From NCBI GenBank assembly GCA_025201375.1, contig JAIWZP010000003.1:558001-622000 (forward strand): 64,000 nucleotides of DNA. The letters run 5' to 3'. Source of the DNA: Gongronella butleri (taxonomy: Eukaryota > Mucoromycota > Mucoromycetes > Mucorales > Cunninghamellaceae). How positions within the stretch are numbered: the first letter of the stretch is position 1; each line of letters opens with the position of its first letter. A model generated the notes under the pieces. That model had not been told where the DNA came from. It saw only the letters and a program-made list of their open reading frames with translations, and searched no databases. Shown here piece by piece: positions 1 through 12,278 of this stretch. The position numbers were made by a program, and so were the translations under genes.

Positions 1-2017
1 GCCATTGGTATGAAAACCAGACAAAAAAGGCACCACAAGATGTAAAAAAGGGCAAAAGCGGCGCCGGCATACGCGACATGTGAACGGAGAGCGGATGGCG
101 ACGCTTTTGCCTGCTTTGTAAAGAGATTGGGCTGGCCCACGTGCTCAATCATGCTGTTCAGCTTATTGATCATGAGCTGGTATGTGCTTGACGATGACAG
201 CGACAATAGCATGGGCGTCTCTGCGGCATTTGGCCTTGTAAAAGAGGCGGAGGACGCCGATGAATCAGAAGATGACGATGACGACGCAGCGGGGGCATTG
301 TCCAAGGACGACGACTCTGGATCAGAAAGGGATGACGACGAAGTGTGCAATGCCGACGGCGACACGGTGGGCTTGGCGAGGCGCGACGTCCAAAGTGGGC
401 GATCCGTATGTAATGGGCTGTTTTCGTCGCCATTTGCGTTTTTCTGCTGGCCGTGCAATTGCTGCTGGACGCGCTGGTTCTTTTGCTGCTGATCGTGAAT
501 GTTCCTCAATAATTTCGAGATGACCCAGCGGTCAATGTTGACGAATTGGAAGAGAGAGAGGATGTGGTAGGGTGTTGGCGGCACAAGGCTTGAAATGGCC
601 CATCGTTCGCCCAATCGCTTCTCCATGAGCGTGTCCTGTGCCGACATGGGCCGTCCAGGCCCGCGCGATTGGAACGATGGCTGGTCGCTGATGTTTAAAT
701 TCGAAATGTCGATCATTTTGACGCGCCATTGTGAGAAAAACAGCGCGAGCTCGTTGCGTCGTTGGTCCAGGGTCCTTGGCGTTGCTGTTTGACGCGACGT
801 CGCTGTTGTCACTGTCCTGTCCATATGCTCGTCGTACAGCGATGCCGGTGACGGTGGCATCAAAGGGGCTTTTGTGGCCGAGGAAGCGCCTGCGGCGGCA
901 GAAATGCCTCCAGTGCCTGTGGAGGAAGGTGAGTGGGGTGACCACACAGGCTGCGGCAGTCTTGTGGCCGGGGACGATGCATGGTTTGCCTCTGCCGTGG
1001 ATAAAATGGGCAAAATGGGGATTCCGAGCGCCGACAGCTTCCAAAGCAGATCCATTTGGCGTGGGACGCGATGGTTCAACGAGAGTGCGTCGTGATAAAA
1101 GTAGACGCACAAATCAATGCCATTGGGCGATGTGTCAGGATAAACATACCCCTGGAACGGCCTTTCTTCCTCGTTTTTGGGTAATTGCAGCGTTTCGCGC
1201 AGCTGATCAGCGGGCACCATCGATTCAAATTGCGTATACACGTACCGCAGGATCGTGTCGGTCGATGGCTCCGGCTGGTCCATGCATGTAAAGTCGGCTT
1301 CGACAATGGCAACGCCATTGTCCTCAAACAGCGTCATATTGTCGTCCAAATGCGTCATGTCTCGGCTTGTGGCGGTGGTATCATGGGTATAAGGATGGTT
1401 GCTAGAAGTCGACGGGCCGGGCGGCGGGGCCAAGACGTCGTCGAGGAGCGGAAACAGGCTCAATGGCAGTAAATGGTGCTTTTTTTCGCGAAAGTCGTGC
1501 GTTGACGCGACGGTGCGGGCCAATTGGTGGCGGAACAGGCTGCCCGACAGGCCATCGGATAGTTTTTTCAAAAAGAGACGTTTCTCGTCGTTGCTGGCGG
1601 CACCAACGTACAGCACCCGCAAAAAGACCAACTGTTCCAATTGCTCAATGTCGTCCATCTGCTGCACCAGCAATTCGTCATTTCGCTGCAGAAACGACAG
1701 CATCGAGTCCAGCGAGTCGTGGGTTGCCAAAGGAGGAGGGGCTGCATTAGCCCCCGAGGACGAATTAGGCATTGCTGCGGCCATTTTGGGTATTTGCTGC
1801 GGCCGATCGTCGACGCCATCGTCATCCATGGCGTCAAACAGCAAGTTATAGTCGACAGACGTCGAGTGGCACAGCGGTGTGGAGTTTGGCCGGCTTGGCA
1901 CGGCGGCCAGTGGCGAAAGGGGTGAATGTGGTGTGGTTGTGGGGTGCGATGACGTGCGCGAGCTTGCATAACGTGGCGGATCATGCGTCTCGAGCGAGAG
2001 CCGCCTGCCTTTGGCAT
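1..2017 (-). CDS. Septin/AIG1-like GTPase-fold membrane protein (partial, fungal)
   Basis: One reading frame on the minus strand (codons starting at positions that are 2 mod 3) stays open for about 2 kb, from near 2017 to the window edge. It has no long ORF starting with ATG, so simple ORF calling misses it. There is no in-frame ATG just upstream, and TTTGACAG precedes 2017, so the 5' end is probably a splice acceptor. The frame encodes a Ser/Pro-rich N-terminus, then VLYVGAASNDEKRLF (about 1618-1575), IDLCVYFYHD (about 1125-1090) and LGIPILPI (about 1025-1003). Their spacing recalls the P-loop, a central strand and the G4 region of septin-type GTPases, but the P-loop lacks a canonical GxxxxGKS/T. 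A long Ser/Asp/Gln-rich linker follows. A hydrophobic segment (about 85-10) with Tyr, Phe, Leu, Trp and Cys ends at the window edge and is probably a C-terminal membrane anchor. The GTPase-fold assignment is inference; the open frame and the hydrophobic end are seen directly. Confidence 0.6.
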
Positions 2018-3156
2018 CTGTCAAACGTAAAGGATAAAAAAAAAAAGGATCAGCCAACCGGGAAGGAGGGTCGGGTGCCAGGGTAACATGTCACCCATTT
2101 TTTTCCTTTTTTTTTTTTTTTTTTTTTGTTGCGAAACAGGGCACGGGGCTTTTTTTTTTTTGCCTACCTCTTGTGCCAAGGGGGCGATTGGAAAGCGTGG
2201 GGGGCAGATGGGTCATGTGAGGGCGGATTACACAACCTGAGATGTATCAAGCAAAGCAAATCAAAAGGCTAAAACCGAAAAAATGGCAAATTAGCAAAAA
2301 AAAAAAAAAAAAAGCGAAAAAATAAAAAAACGAGGCAAAAAGTGAGTTCACGGTGCAAGTCAAACAAAAAAAAAAGGAGGCAAAAGGGCAGCGTGTTTCT
2401 TTTTTATCTTTTGTTGTGCGGTTTCATACCTTGGGATAATTAAGTTCGTGGTGAATGGACGAGCGCAAGCGTAAAAAAATAAAAGCGGCGTCAAAAGGGG
2501 TAAGCGGAGGATTCGCGCGTCGTGGTTTGTCGGGGGAAAGAAATAAACAAGGAGGGCGAGCAACAAGAAGAAGGAAAAAGGACGTGTGAGTGTCGAAAAC
2601 AAGCAAGTAAAAAATCGAAAACAGGCAAAACGAGGGCGAAAAAGAGAGTGAAAGAGAAGGAAAAAAGTGCCCTCCTCCCCCTTTTCGTTTTTTTTTTCTT
2701 TTTGAAAATAAAAGGCGGGGGGTCATGTGAACGGCCTCCTCGCTCTGTGCGGCCAATTTTTTATTTTTTTATGGGCGCCTTTTGCCGTTTCGTTTCGCTT
2801 TTCCCGTGATTTTCCGCTCCATTGTGCGCCAAGTTGCCACGTTGAAAAAAGACAATAAAAAATGAACTAACGCAAAGCGCGGGCCAATTTTGTTGCCATG
2901 GCGACCAGATGGTGCCAAAAGTGACACGATCTGCGACCTCAAGGCTTGCATTTTAGGGGGTGCCGCAAAAAAAAAGTCGCTCAAAAAGCGATATTTCGTC
3001 GGCATGGCGGAGATGGAAATGGGGTCAAGCAAAAAAAAAAAAAAAAAAAAAAAAAGCGGCTCCCCCTTTTTTTTTCTTCTCACTCACTCTCTCTCTCTCT
3101 CTCTTTTTTTTTTTTTCATTGACACCACTCCCAACAAAAGCCACGACGAGAGCTTG
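2018..3156. other. Divergent intergenic region, homopolymer-rich
   Basis: This lies between the minus-strand septin-like gene and BEM1. It contains many A and T runs of 10-25 nt (for example A25 at about 3031-3055) and a CT microsatellite at about 3085-3103 just upstream of BEM1. Short ORFs here are Lys- or Phe-rich translations of the homopolymers and I do not call them. An upstream exon of the septin-like gene may lie here; I could not locate it. Confidence 0.5.
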
Positions 3157-5120
3157 ATGTTCAAAGCCAAGCAGCGAGCAAGTGTGCAGGACCACCGCCT
3201 GTCGTACTTTAAGCACCAAGGTAGCCGGTCTATCGACTACACGCTGCTGCCCAAGAAAATTATCAAAGCGCACCAGTCATACGAGGCGAAACAGGCGTGC
3301 GAGCTGTCGTTTGAGCGTGGCGACTTTTTCCACGTCGTCGGGCGCGAAAACGACCTGCACTGGTACGCCGTCAGTAACCCTATCAGCAACGCACGCGGGC
3401 TCGTGCCCGTTTCATACTTTGACGTTGTGGACAAAGCCAACCGCACGTTCACTGCCGTCCAGCCCGAGCTACCCCTGGACAAGGACCTTGCCAAAGGTGG
3501 GGTCAAGTGGGGAAGGGGTTGGGAAACAGGGGAAAAAGAGGGGAAAAGGGGGCGCTCATCCCGTTTTTTTTTTCGTTTTTTCGTTTTTTCGTTTTTTTTT
3601 TTTTTCTTTGCAGAATTCATGACGGCGCGACAACAACAGCAAGAAAAGCAGCAAAAGGTGGGTTGTGTTTATGGCGTGGTGCTGTACGATTTTGAGGCAG
3701 TGCAGGGGGACGAATTGGCATGTTTTGCGCAAGAACGAGTGCTGATCCTTGCACAATGCAATGACGAATGGTATGTTGCCAAACCAATTGGTCGTCTGGG
3801 CGGCCCCGGCTTGATCCCCATCTCGTACGTGCAGTTACACGACATTTCTTCCAACCAGCCGCTGAGAAGCGTCGCGCCGGCCGCAATTCCCATGCTTGCC
3901 GATTGGAAGCGTCAAACCGAAAGCTATGTCGCGTCGGCGATCTCCCTGGTGGACGATCGCCCGGATCCCACGAAGAAATTAGCACATCACGTGTCCATTT
4001 CGCCGTCGCTGTCTTCCAATGCATCCAATTATCGCTCGCACCCATCATCCCCGCCCTTCACATCACCATCTACCTCCACCACGCTTCAACCCGCCCCATC
4101 CTCATCGTCTTCGTCCACAGCGGCGACCGTGCTGCCCGTGCCCAATCGATCGTCGCTCAGACCCTCCGCGCGCCCACTCACAAAAGAATGTCACGTTGAC
4201 TCGTTTATCCATGAGCACGACCAGTATTGGTTTATCCTCTTCACCACCCTCTCCAATGGCAAATACCGCATCCTGTACCGTTTGTACGCCGGTAAGTCTG
4301 AAAAAAAAAGACAACAAAAAAGCGCGTCGCGGCTCATTTGTCGTGTTTTTGTAAAGATTTTTACGAATTCCACGTGCGACTGCTGGAACAATACCCTGAT
4401 GAGGCTGGAAAAGGCGGCAAAAAGCGCATCCTTCCCTTTATGCCTGCGCCAATTGATCATGTGGACAAGGACATCACACGTCAGTACAAAAAAAAAAAAA
4501 AAAAAAAGGATTAAAGGGGGCTTTCTTTCATTGCTTGGCCACACTCACCCCCTTTTTCTTTCCAATTCTCTTTTTTTTTCTTTCTCTCTCGTCCAGGCCA
4601 GCGACGGGAAGATTTGGATCGGTATTGCAAGCAGCTTCTTGCACTTCCACGTTATTTGGCCGAGTCTCAAATGGTCCAAGTTCATCTTTTTGGCGCAAAA
4701 GAGGGTGATGTCGATACGGAGCGTGATCCGGTGGGCAGCCATGGCGCCACGAGCCGTCGCAGTAGTAGCCACAGCGGTGTGAGGCGCCAGCCTAAACGCG
4801 CGAGTCACCAAAGCAGCGAGGAAACACGCACAACATCGACGATCGTGCCATTGGCGGCGGCAAGCGGCGGTGGAGGCGGCGGCAAGGTGAAGATCAAGAT
4901 CATGCACAAGGACGATATATTTGCCGTGCGCATGTCGGCCGATTGCAGCCTGGACGAGCTGAAACAACACGTCAGGGACCGCATTGGCGCCTTTGCACGC
5001 ATGTCTTATCGCGATGACAACCACCACGGCCGGTCCCTGCCCCTCGAAACGCCACTGGACATGGAAGAAGCGTTTATTCTCGCCATCCAGCACGGCAAAC
5101 TCACCATTCAAGTGGATTGA
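3157..5120 (+). CDS. BEM1: Bem1/Scd2-type polarity scaffold (SH3-SH3-PX-PB1)
   Basis: Exons are 3157-3496, 3614-4291, 4357-4479 and 4597-5120, giving 554 aa; yeast Bem1 is 551 aa. Domains in order: SH3-1 at about residues 34-92 (motif LVPVSYFDVVD), SH3-2 at about 132-192 (ALYDF-type VVLYDF, end LIPISYVQL), a low-complexity Ser/Pro/Thr linker, a PX domain at about 297-430 (FYEFHVRLLEQYP, then LPFMPAP) and a C-terminal PB1 domain at about 470-554. Fungal Bem1/Scd2 uses SH3-2 to bind Cdc42-GTP and PAK kinase, PX to bind phosphoinositides and PB1 to bind the Cdc42 GEF, so it organises polarity at the plasma membrane. The start at 3157 is the first ATG after a CT-rich tract; an in-frame ATG at about 3004 would add a poly-Lys stretch and is unlikely. 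Introns begin GTGGGG, GTAAGT and GTCAGT. An AATAAA lies at 5191. Confidence 0.93.
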
Positions 5121-5472
5121 TCCCTCCTTTTTATGGATTTTTCTGTATTTTTACCCCCTTTTCCTTGCATATGAACATCTTTTCCAATTAAATAAAAGGG
5201 GCTTTTTTTTGCCTGCAACAAGCCGAAGCGCTCACGTGCAGGGTGCCTGTCGACTCACGTTGGTCGCGTCGCCACGCGTTTTTGCATTTAAACACGCATC
5301 CATTCGCATAAAATCGATGAAACACCCCAATTGGCTTGCCGTCTTCCCCCTTTTTTTTTGTTTTAGGCAGGTGCGAACCGACCACAAGACACGAAAAGGA
5401 GGTGCAATTCAGCCAGCGCTTTTTGCTTTTCTTTTTCTCGTTTTTCACCCAAATTCCTTTTTTACACACGAT
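5121..5472. other. Intergenic BEM1-VPS41
   Basis: About 350 bp between two same-strand genes. It holds the BEM1 3' end with AATAAA at 5191-5196 and a T-rich VPS41 leader. I see nothing else. Confidence 0.5.
5191..5196 (+). terminator. Poly(A) signal, BEM1
   Basis: AATAAA about 70 nt past the BEM1 stop codon. Confidence 0.5.
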
Positions 5473-8400
5473 ATGTCTACTTCTGTCGATGAACACAAGG
5501 AAAAGGTTGTAGACGACGACGAAGGTGCTCTTGTGGTGACCGACGATGGCGCAAGAGACGACCATGACAGCGACTCTGAGGAGGAAGACGACGACGACTA
5601 TGATGAAGAGCCTAAATTGCGTTATAGACGTCTGGGAGCCAGCGTGCGCGACCTGCTCGACAAGGACGCGGCATCGGTGCTCAAGGTGACCGACAAGCTG
5701 GTGGTAAATGCCGAAAAAAATGCGCGAGAAAACGGCGTTTTTCATGATTTTCTTGCATTTTTAGGTGCTCGGGACACACTGGGGTGCGGTGCACGTGCTT
5801 GATTTTGAAGGCAACGTGGTCAAGAGTTTCCAGCATCACAATGCGACGGTCAACGACATTTCCATTGACGCGTCCGATGAATTCATTGCGAGCGCGTCGG
5901 ACGACGGTATGGAAAAAAAAAAAGTAGAAAAATCACTTTGTGCTCACTCGCCCCTCGTTTATTTCTAGGTAAGGTGTACATCTATGCGCTGTACACGGCG
6001 GAGATCCAGCATTTTGACTACAGGCGGCCAGTCAAAGCCATTGCCATTGACCCCGACTATGCACACAAAAAGACGCGGCAATTTGTGTCTGGTGGCATGG
6101 CCGAGCAGCTGATCATGAACGAAAAGGGCTGGCTGGGCAATCAAAACAGCGTGCTGCATGCAAACGAGGGCCCCATCTACAGCATCCAATGGCGCCGCAA
6201 TCTCATTGCCTGGGCAAACGACACCGGCGTCAAGGTGTACGACACCAATTCCGGCATGCGCATCTCCTACATTGACAGACCCGATCACAGTCCGCGCCCA
6301 GACCTCTACAAGTGCCGCCTCGTCTGGAAAAACGATACCACGCTCATGATCGGATGGGCAGACACCGTCAAAGTCGCCACGGTCAAGGTAAAACGTCCAA
6401 AAAAAATGGAAAAAAAGGAGAAAATGGGAGGAATTGGACACGCTCCTTGAAATGGACTGCGATTCACCTGTTTTTACTTTGTTAAAAATACACAGGAAAA
6501 GCCAAAACATCTGCAACAGGCAGGGAAACCGGCGCTGTATATGGAAATTGTGACCATGTTCCAGACGGATTATATCATCAGCGGCATTGCACCTTTCAAC
6601 GACACGATTTTGCTGCTTGCGTACGTGACGGACGACGACATCTCGTCCATTGACGTGGACAGCCTTGATCCCGAGTCGCAACGGCGGCGAACGGCGTCGC
6701 GGCCCGAATTGCACATTATTGACCCTGCGGCTGACAATGAGGAGATCTCGGTGGATGTGCTGGCTGTGCACGGATACGAGCACTACCAGGCAAACGACTA
6801 TGGCCTCGGTTTTCTGATGGAAGAGGACATGTTTTACGTGATGGGCCCCAAAGACGTGATTGTTGCGCGTCCGCGCGATTTGGACGATCATCTCGAGTGG
6901 CTCATGGACCATGAAAAGTACGGCGAGGCACTCCAAGCCGCGCGCGACGAGCAAGCACGCCGCCACGCGGCAGGCGTCGCGTCCCCAGACCTCATTAGCC
7001 ACCGATTCACCGTCAAGGACATTGGCCACACGTATCTCACGTGGCTCATCGACAATGACCGCTATGACACTGCCACAAATGAGTTGAAATCCATCCTCGG
7101 TGACAACCAGACCGATTGGGAAAATATGGTCTTCCGCTTTGCAGAGCTTGGCAAGCTCAATGTAAGGAAAAAAAGAGAAAAAAAAGAAAAAAAAAGATCC
7201 CTTTTTTTGTCCATTTCTCATTTGTTTTTGCATTGTAGGTCATTGCGCCAAAGATCCCCATTGAATACCCGCAGCTCAGCAGCACCGTGTACGAGATGAT
7301 TCTCGCCTGGTACATGCAATCCGATCAAAAGGTACGTAAAACACGCAAAAAAAAAAAAAAAAAAAAAAAAAAGCAAAACGACAAAATTAACCCCATTTGT
7401 CGCATATTTTAGGCGTTCTTGGAGATCATTCACGTGTGGCCCATTGACCTGTACAATCTGCAAAGCATTGTGGTTGCCGTGGAGGATCAGCTTGCCAAGG
7501 ATCCTGGGAATGAGATGCTGCTGGAGAGTCTTGCCGACTTGTACACGTTCAACGACCAGCCTGAAAAGGCGATTGAGTACAATTTGCGCCTGCGCCGCCC
7601 CAACGCGTTCGACCTGATCCAGGAGTACGACATGTTTGACGCGGTCAAAGACAAGGCCGTGCTTTTAATGGAATTTGATCAACATTTGCTTGCAAAGGCC
7701 AAAAAGGAAGATCCAGCGCATGTTGCCAAGCCCGCCGCCATGCCCGCCGTCCAGATGCTCGTCAAAAACACCGAGGCCATGCCTGTAAAATCTTTTGTTT
7801 TATGTCATTGCTCGCGTGACTGACGCGTTTTTTCTTTCTTTTTTTTTTTTTTAGATTGCAAAGGTCGTCCAGCAGCTGCGCGGCCATCGCCAATTCCTCC
7901 ACATCTATCTGGACGCGTTGTTTGACCGTGATGCACATCTGGGCTTTGAATTCCACGACATCCAGGTCGAATTGTACGCCGAATACGACTATAACAAGCT
8001 TTTGGACTTTTTGCGCACCAGCAATTACATCTCCTTGGAAAAGGTACAGCCCAATCCTCGCCATTGCCCCCATTTCGTGCTTCTCACACCCCCTTTTTTT
8101 TTAATAGGCGTACCGCGTGTGCGAGCAGCGTGATCTCGTGCCTGAGATGGTCTTTATTCTTGGCCGCATGGGCGACAACAAAAAGGCGCTGATGCTCATC
8201 ATCAATCGCCTGGGCGACGTGCAGCGTGCCATTGACTTTGCAAAGGAGCAAAAGGATGATGATTTGTGGGAAGATTTGCTCACGTATTCGATGGACAAGC
8301 CGCGTAAGTGCCTTTTTTTATTTTTTTTATATGTGTTTTGGTTTTTTACGTCCATCTCTCGTTTATTTAGGCTTCATCCGCGGCCTGCTCGAGAACGTGG

Positions 8401-9070
8401 GAACCGACATTGAGCCCCTGCGACTGATCCAGCGCATCCCGGACAATTTGGAAATCGATGGACTCAAATCCTCGCTGCTCAAGATTCTCCAGGACTATAA
8501 TTTGCAAATGTCCCTCCACCAAGGCTGCGAAAAGATCCTCGTCAGCGACTCGGTCTTTCTCGCCGACCGCATGTACAAGACACAAAAGCGTGGCATCCAA
8601 TGTCAAGGTAAAAAAAAAAAAAAAAACGAAAAAACGAAAAATGGAAAAAAAATTGGCGAATTCGACCGTGGCCACGAATCGTGTGCCACGCGGCGGAGCG
8701 CGTTTTGGCCCCTGGGTTGCCTATTTCTTATCTTTTTTTTTTTTATACAGATGCCATGCTCTGTGGGCTCTGTGAGGAGCCGGTGTTTGACCGTGACGAT
8801 CCCGACAGCTATTTGAATGCGGTCATTTTCTTTTGTCGGCATGCGTATCATGAGCAATGCCTGTTGGATCGCACGACAACGACCGCCGCGGACCTGCCAC
8901 CTATCCAGGCGACCACCAGCCTCGCAACAAAGGTCAATCATGCGGCCATCTTGAAGTCGTCCACACGAGTTGTGTGTCCGCTGTGCCAGGAACAGCAAGC
9001 AGGCGGCAATGCATTTGTCAACCGCATGAAATCCCATCGCAAGGCCCCGCTCGCTTCCACCGTCTATTAG
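5473..9070 (+). CDS. VPS41: Vps41, HOPS tethering-complex subunit
   Basis: There are ten exons: 5473-5703, 5765-5906, 5969-6387, 6496-7161, 7239-7331, 7413-7784, 7855-8043, 8108-8303, 8371-8607 and 8751-9070. They total 2,865 nt (954 aa), close to the usual 850-1,000 aa. The N-terminus is very acidic (Asp/Glu run at about residues 35-46). A WD40-like beta-propeller follows (VVLGTHWGAVHVLDFEGN and IDASDEFIASASDDGKV are family hallmarks). Next come alpha-solenoid/clathrin-heavy-chain repeats. The C-terminus has a RING-H2-like zinc module: CGLC at about 853-856, then CRHAYHEQC and CPLC. Vps41 is the Rab7/Ypt7-binding HOPS subunit for late endosome, vacuole and AP-3 vesicle fusion. All intron joins keep frame. 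Several introns contain long A or T tracts. Confidence 0.95.
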
Positions 9071-9378
9071 AATCTTTCGTCTGTATACCAATTGCCCATG
9101 TTTCCGCCGCCCAATTCTTCTTTTAGCTCCTTTGATATCCCAGTGATGATGTATTTATTTCATAAATGTGCTTTCCCCGTCGCATCGGCTTCACAAAAAA
9201 GTCATCTCAGGATCTCAGCGACATTGCCAGATTTGGATATCTTGTTTGAACGGAGCCGGAACCAATCATGGCGAAAATTCGCATTTAAATCTTCGTTTCC
9301 AGAAGAGAAATCCATTTTTTCCTCTTTTTGTCATCTTCCACGAATTACCCCCACACCCCCTTTTTTTGACGAGTCAAA
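9071..9378. other. Intergenic VPS41-amine oxidase
   Basis: About 300 bp between two same-strand genes, with no ORF or motif I can support. It probably holds the VPS41 3' UTR and the downstream promoter. Confidence 0.4.
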
Positions 9379-9593
9379 ATGGCTGCCATGGATGTTCCCC
9401 CTGTGCGACAAAAGGTCATCATTGTTGGTGGCGGCTGCTTTGGCCTGTCCACAGCATATGCGCTCTCTGTCAAGGACGATTATGACGTCTGGGTGTACGA
9501 TCGCCTGCCCGTCCCTGCAGCGGATGCCGCTTCCACAGGTAAAACCCCAATTTGGGGGTCCCGGGGACGAGGGGGATTGTTTGTGTGTGTGCA

Positions 9594-9626
<33 letters not shown>

Positions 9627-11284
9627 AACGCGTACTGGGCATATGATTTCTTTTTGAATGGCTCCACAACGAGCACCAATGCGCTATTTTTTTTGTAATG
9701 GATGGCCAATTCATGCAATTTTTTACATAGACATTAACAAGATTATGCGATATGACTATGGTAGCGACACGTTGTATATGAAGCTGATGTTTGAGGCGCT
9801 GCCCCTTTGGCATCAATTCAACAAGGAGCGTGCGCAGCAGGGCGAGGACCCACTCTTCCACGATGTCGGTGTGCTCTTGTTGAGCAGCAATGGCGAGTAC
9901 TCGGAATTTGAAAAGAAGAGCCTGCGCAGCATCAAGGAGGCCGGCCGTGGCTATGCCATTGAGGAGTTGCTTACCCCTGAGAGCATCAAGGCGCGCTTTC
10001 CACAATTCGCATCTGGCGTGGATCACGGGTTCAATATTGGCTACCTGAACAAAGAAGGAGGTGTGTGTTGGAAACAAAAAAATACAAAAAAAAAACAAAA
10101 AACGATGATTTTTTGTGATTTTGAGACAATTTTGACGCCAATTGGATTGTTTTAGGCTGGTGCAACTCGCGCGAGGCGGTGGTGCACATGCACAAAAAGT
10201 GCCTTGCTCAAGGTGTGCACTTTGTGACGGGTGGCACTGCCGGTGCGCTCGCGTCGCTGTATTGCCCGCGCTCTGCCAAGGTTGTTGAAGGCATTGTGAC
10301 CCAGGATGGCACTATCCACCGCGCAGACCGCGTCGTCCTCGCCACAGGCTCTTGGACAGCAGGTGTTGTGGACATGAAGAGCCTCGTCACGGCCACAGGT
10401 CAGGCCGTTGTCCATTTTCAGCCAAAAGGCACCCTTCTCGACCAATTCCAAAGCAAGGATTGCCCCGTCTGGTGCGGTGACCTCTCTCGCACAGGTAAAA
10501 TTTGGCTAGAGGCGTTTGGGCGCCGTCAATTCATTCAAAAGAGCACGATTTGCGGCCAATTGGCGGAAAAAGTGCCAAAGCGCGCTTTGTTTGGCCTGGG
10601 ATGGCGCAGCAAAAAAAGGGGCGGGAGCATTTTCAGTGGCATTGACGTTTTTTTAATCTAAAAATTAGGCTTTTACGGGTTCCCTGCCAACAGCGAGGGC
10701 AAGATGAAGATTGGCATCCATAATGCCGGGTATTTGTGGCCACGTGAGCATGACCAAGTGTCGATCCCGCGCACGCAGGTGACGCACGAGGGCGACACCA
10801 TCCCCTTGTCGGGCTTGCGCCACATGCGCCAATTCTTGGGCGGGTTCTTGCCCGAGACATCCGCTTTGGATATCGCGTATTCGCGCCTTTGCTGGTATTG
10901 CGACTCCATTGACGGCGATTTCGTCATCGACTACCACCCCGACCACGAGAATCTCGTCGTTGCCACCGGCGACTCAGGCCATGGCATGAAGTAAGGGCAA
11001 AAAAAAAAAAAAAAAAAAATTGAGGAAAAAATCTTGACTCACTCTTTTTTTTTCATTTCCTTAGATTCATCCCCAACATTGGGTTCCACATCCGCGACGT
11101 CTTGGAGGGCAAGTCGTCTGACTACACGCGCCGCTGGGCGTGGCGTCAACTGGACGTATCGCAGACGCAATTGGACGGCCTGCGCGCCGGCAATGCCGTT
11201 GTTCGCGGTGTCATTGCCAGCGACCAAGAAGGCATGCGCCTTGTCACGCAAGACGAGCTCAAGGCTGCCCGCCCTCAATTGTAA
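9379..11284 (+). CDS. Covalent-FAD amine oxidase (fructosyl-amine/saccharopine/sarcosine oxidase family)
   Basis: Exons are 9379-9538, 9731-10060, 10156-10494, 10669-10990 and 11065-11284 (456 aa). The N-terminus has the Rossmann dinucleotide motif VIIVGGGCFGLST (about residues 14-26). TDINKIMRYDYG corresponds to the family's FAD-proximal region. LCWYCDSIDGDFVIDYHPD carries Cys351, which aligns by spacing to Phe361 with the cysteine that binds FAD covalently in monomeric sarcosine oxidase. GDSGHGMKFIPNIG is the C-terminal family signature. Members oxidise secondary amines, releasing H2O2 (sarcosine, L-pipecolate, saccharopine, fructosyl amino acids). The active-site spacing and DYHPD look most like the fungal fructosyl-amine/saccharopine branch. 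The substrate cannot be fixed from sequence. The C-terminus (…AARPQL) lacks an obvious PTS1 tripeptide, although many relatives are peroxisomal. Confidence 0.88.
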
Positions 11285-11831
11285 ATTCACATTGTACAAC
11301 ATCAACATCCCATTCCCATCATACCAAATAAAAAAAATTCAATAAAAAAGAGAAAATTGCAAAAAGCATGGTGCAGATAGCTAGTGCGCAATAGACACGT
11401 CTTGCATCCCCCGCATGATTTGGCCACTGTTGCATAATAGTCGAATATTTCCAAGAGGGGCGCACTTCAATCTGTCAATGGTGGGAGGGACGCGCAAAAT
11501 CGATTTTTGTTCACAACTTTGTGTCAATTGCCAAGATGACGCGACGCAGTTCTTCGCCAACGTGCCCTGCACCAAGCTTTTCATAAAGCGTACCAGTGCC
11601 AATCCTGTAGTTGTTATTTTCAAGTGATAAGTTGCTAGCAACAGCTCAAAACACTTGAAAAAATTATAACGTGTGCTCAATAATTGTGTTTTACGATAAT
11701 TTCATATGATTTTGTTGTCAATGCGTAAAAAAAAAAAAAAAAAAAAGATCAGAGCACATTCTTTAATGCACAGCGCTATGAGAGCATTTAATAATAGGTG
11801 GCAATGGGCGTCAATCATAAGCCGCTGTTTA
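11285..11831. other. Convergent intergenic region
   Basis: This lies between the convergent ends of the amine oxidase (poly(A) signal AATAAA at 11327-11332) and the HNH gene. It has an A18 run at about 11730 and no ORF I can support. Confidence 0.4.
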
Positions 11832-12222
11832 TTAATCGTCAAGTGATTTGGTCTGAACAAAGTCAAAGTCGGCTGTCTGGATCGTTTCCCGCCAATCTTT
11901 AAATTGATCCCAGGTGTATTCACGGCGCGCGTCGCTGGTAAATTTGAGCGTGAAAAACACACGCAATTTGTAAAAACGCATGTGTATCTCTGGGTGGTTG
12001 ACGATAAACGGGGGTATATGCTCTCGGTCATAAGTGTTAAACACCAGACGCATGGAATTCGTCATTGTGGGGTCCCAATCACCCTTGGCGCCTGTCAGCG
12101 GATCGCGGAGGCCAAGGATTTTAGCAAGATTTAGAAAATCGTCTGTCCTTGGCAACATCCATGGTTTGGGTTTGGGTGGTGTCTTTCGAAAGTATACCAA
12201 AAAAGGAGAGATCTCAGTGTAA

Positions 12223-12278
<56 letters not shown>

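Noticed and set aside
2360..3083. Lys- and Phe-rich ORFs in the BEM1 upstream region
   Set aside because: They are translations of poly-A/T tracts.
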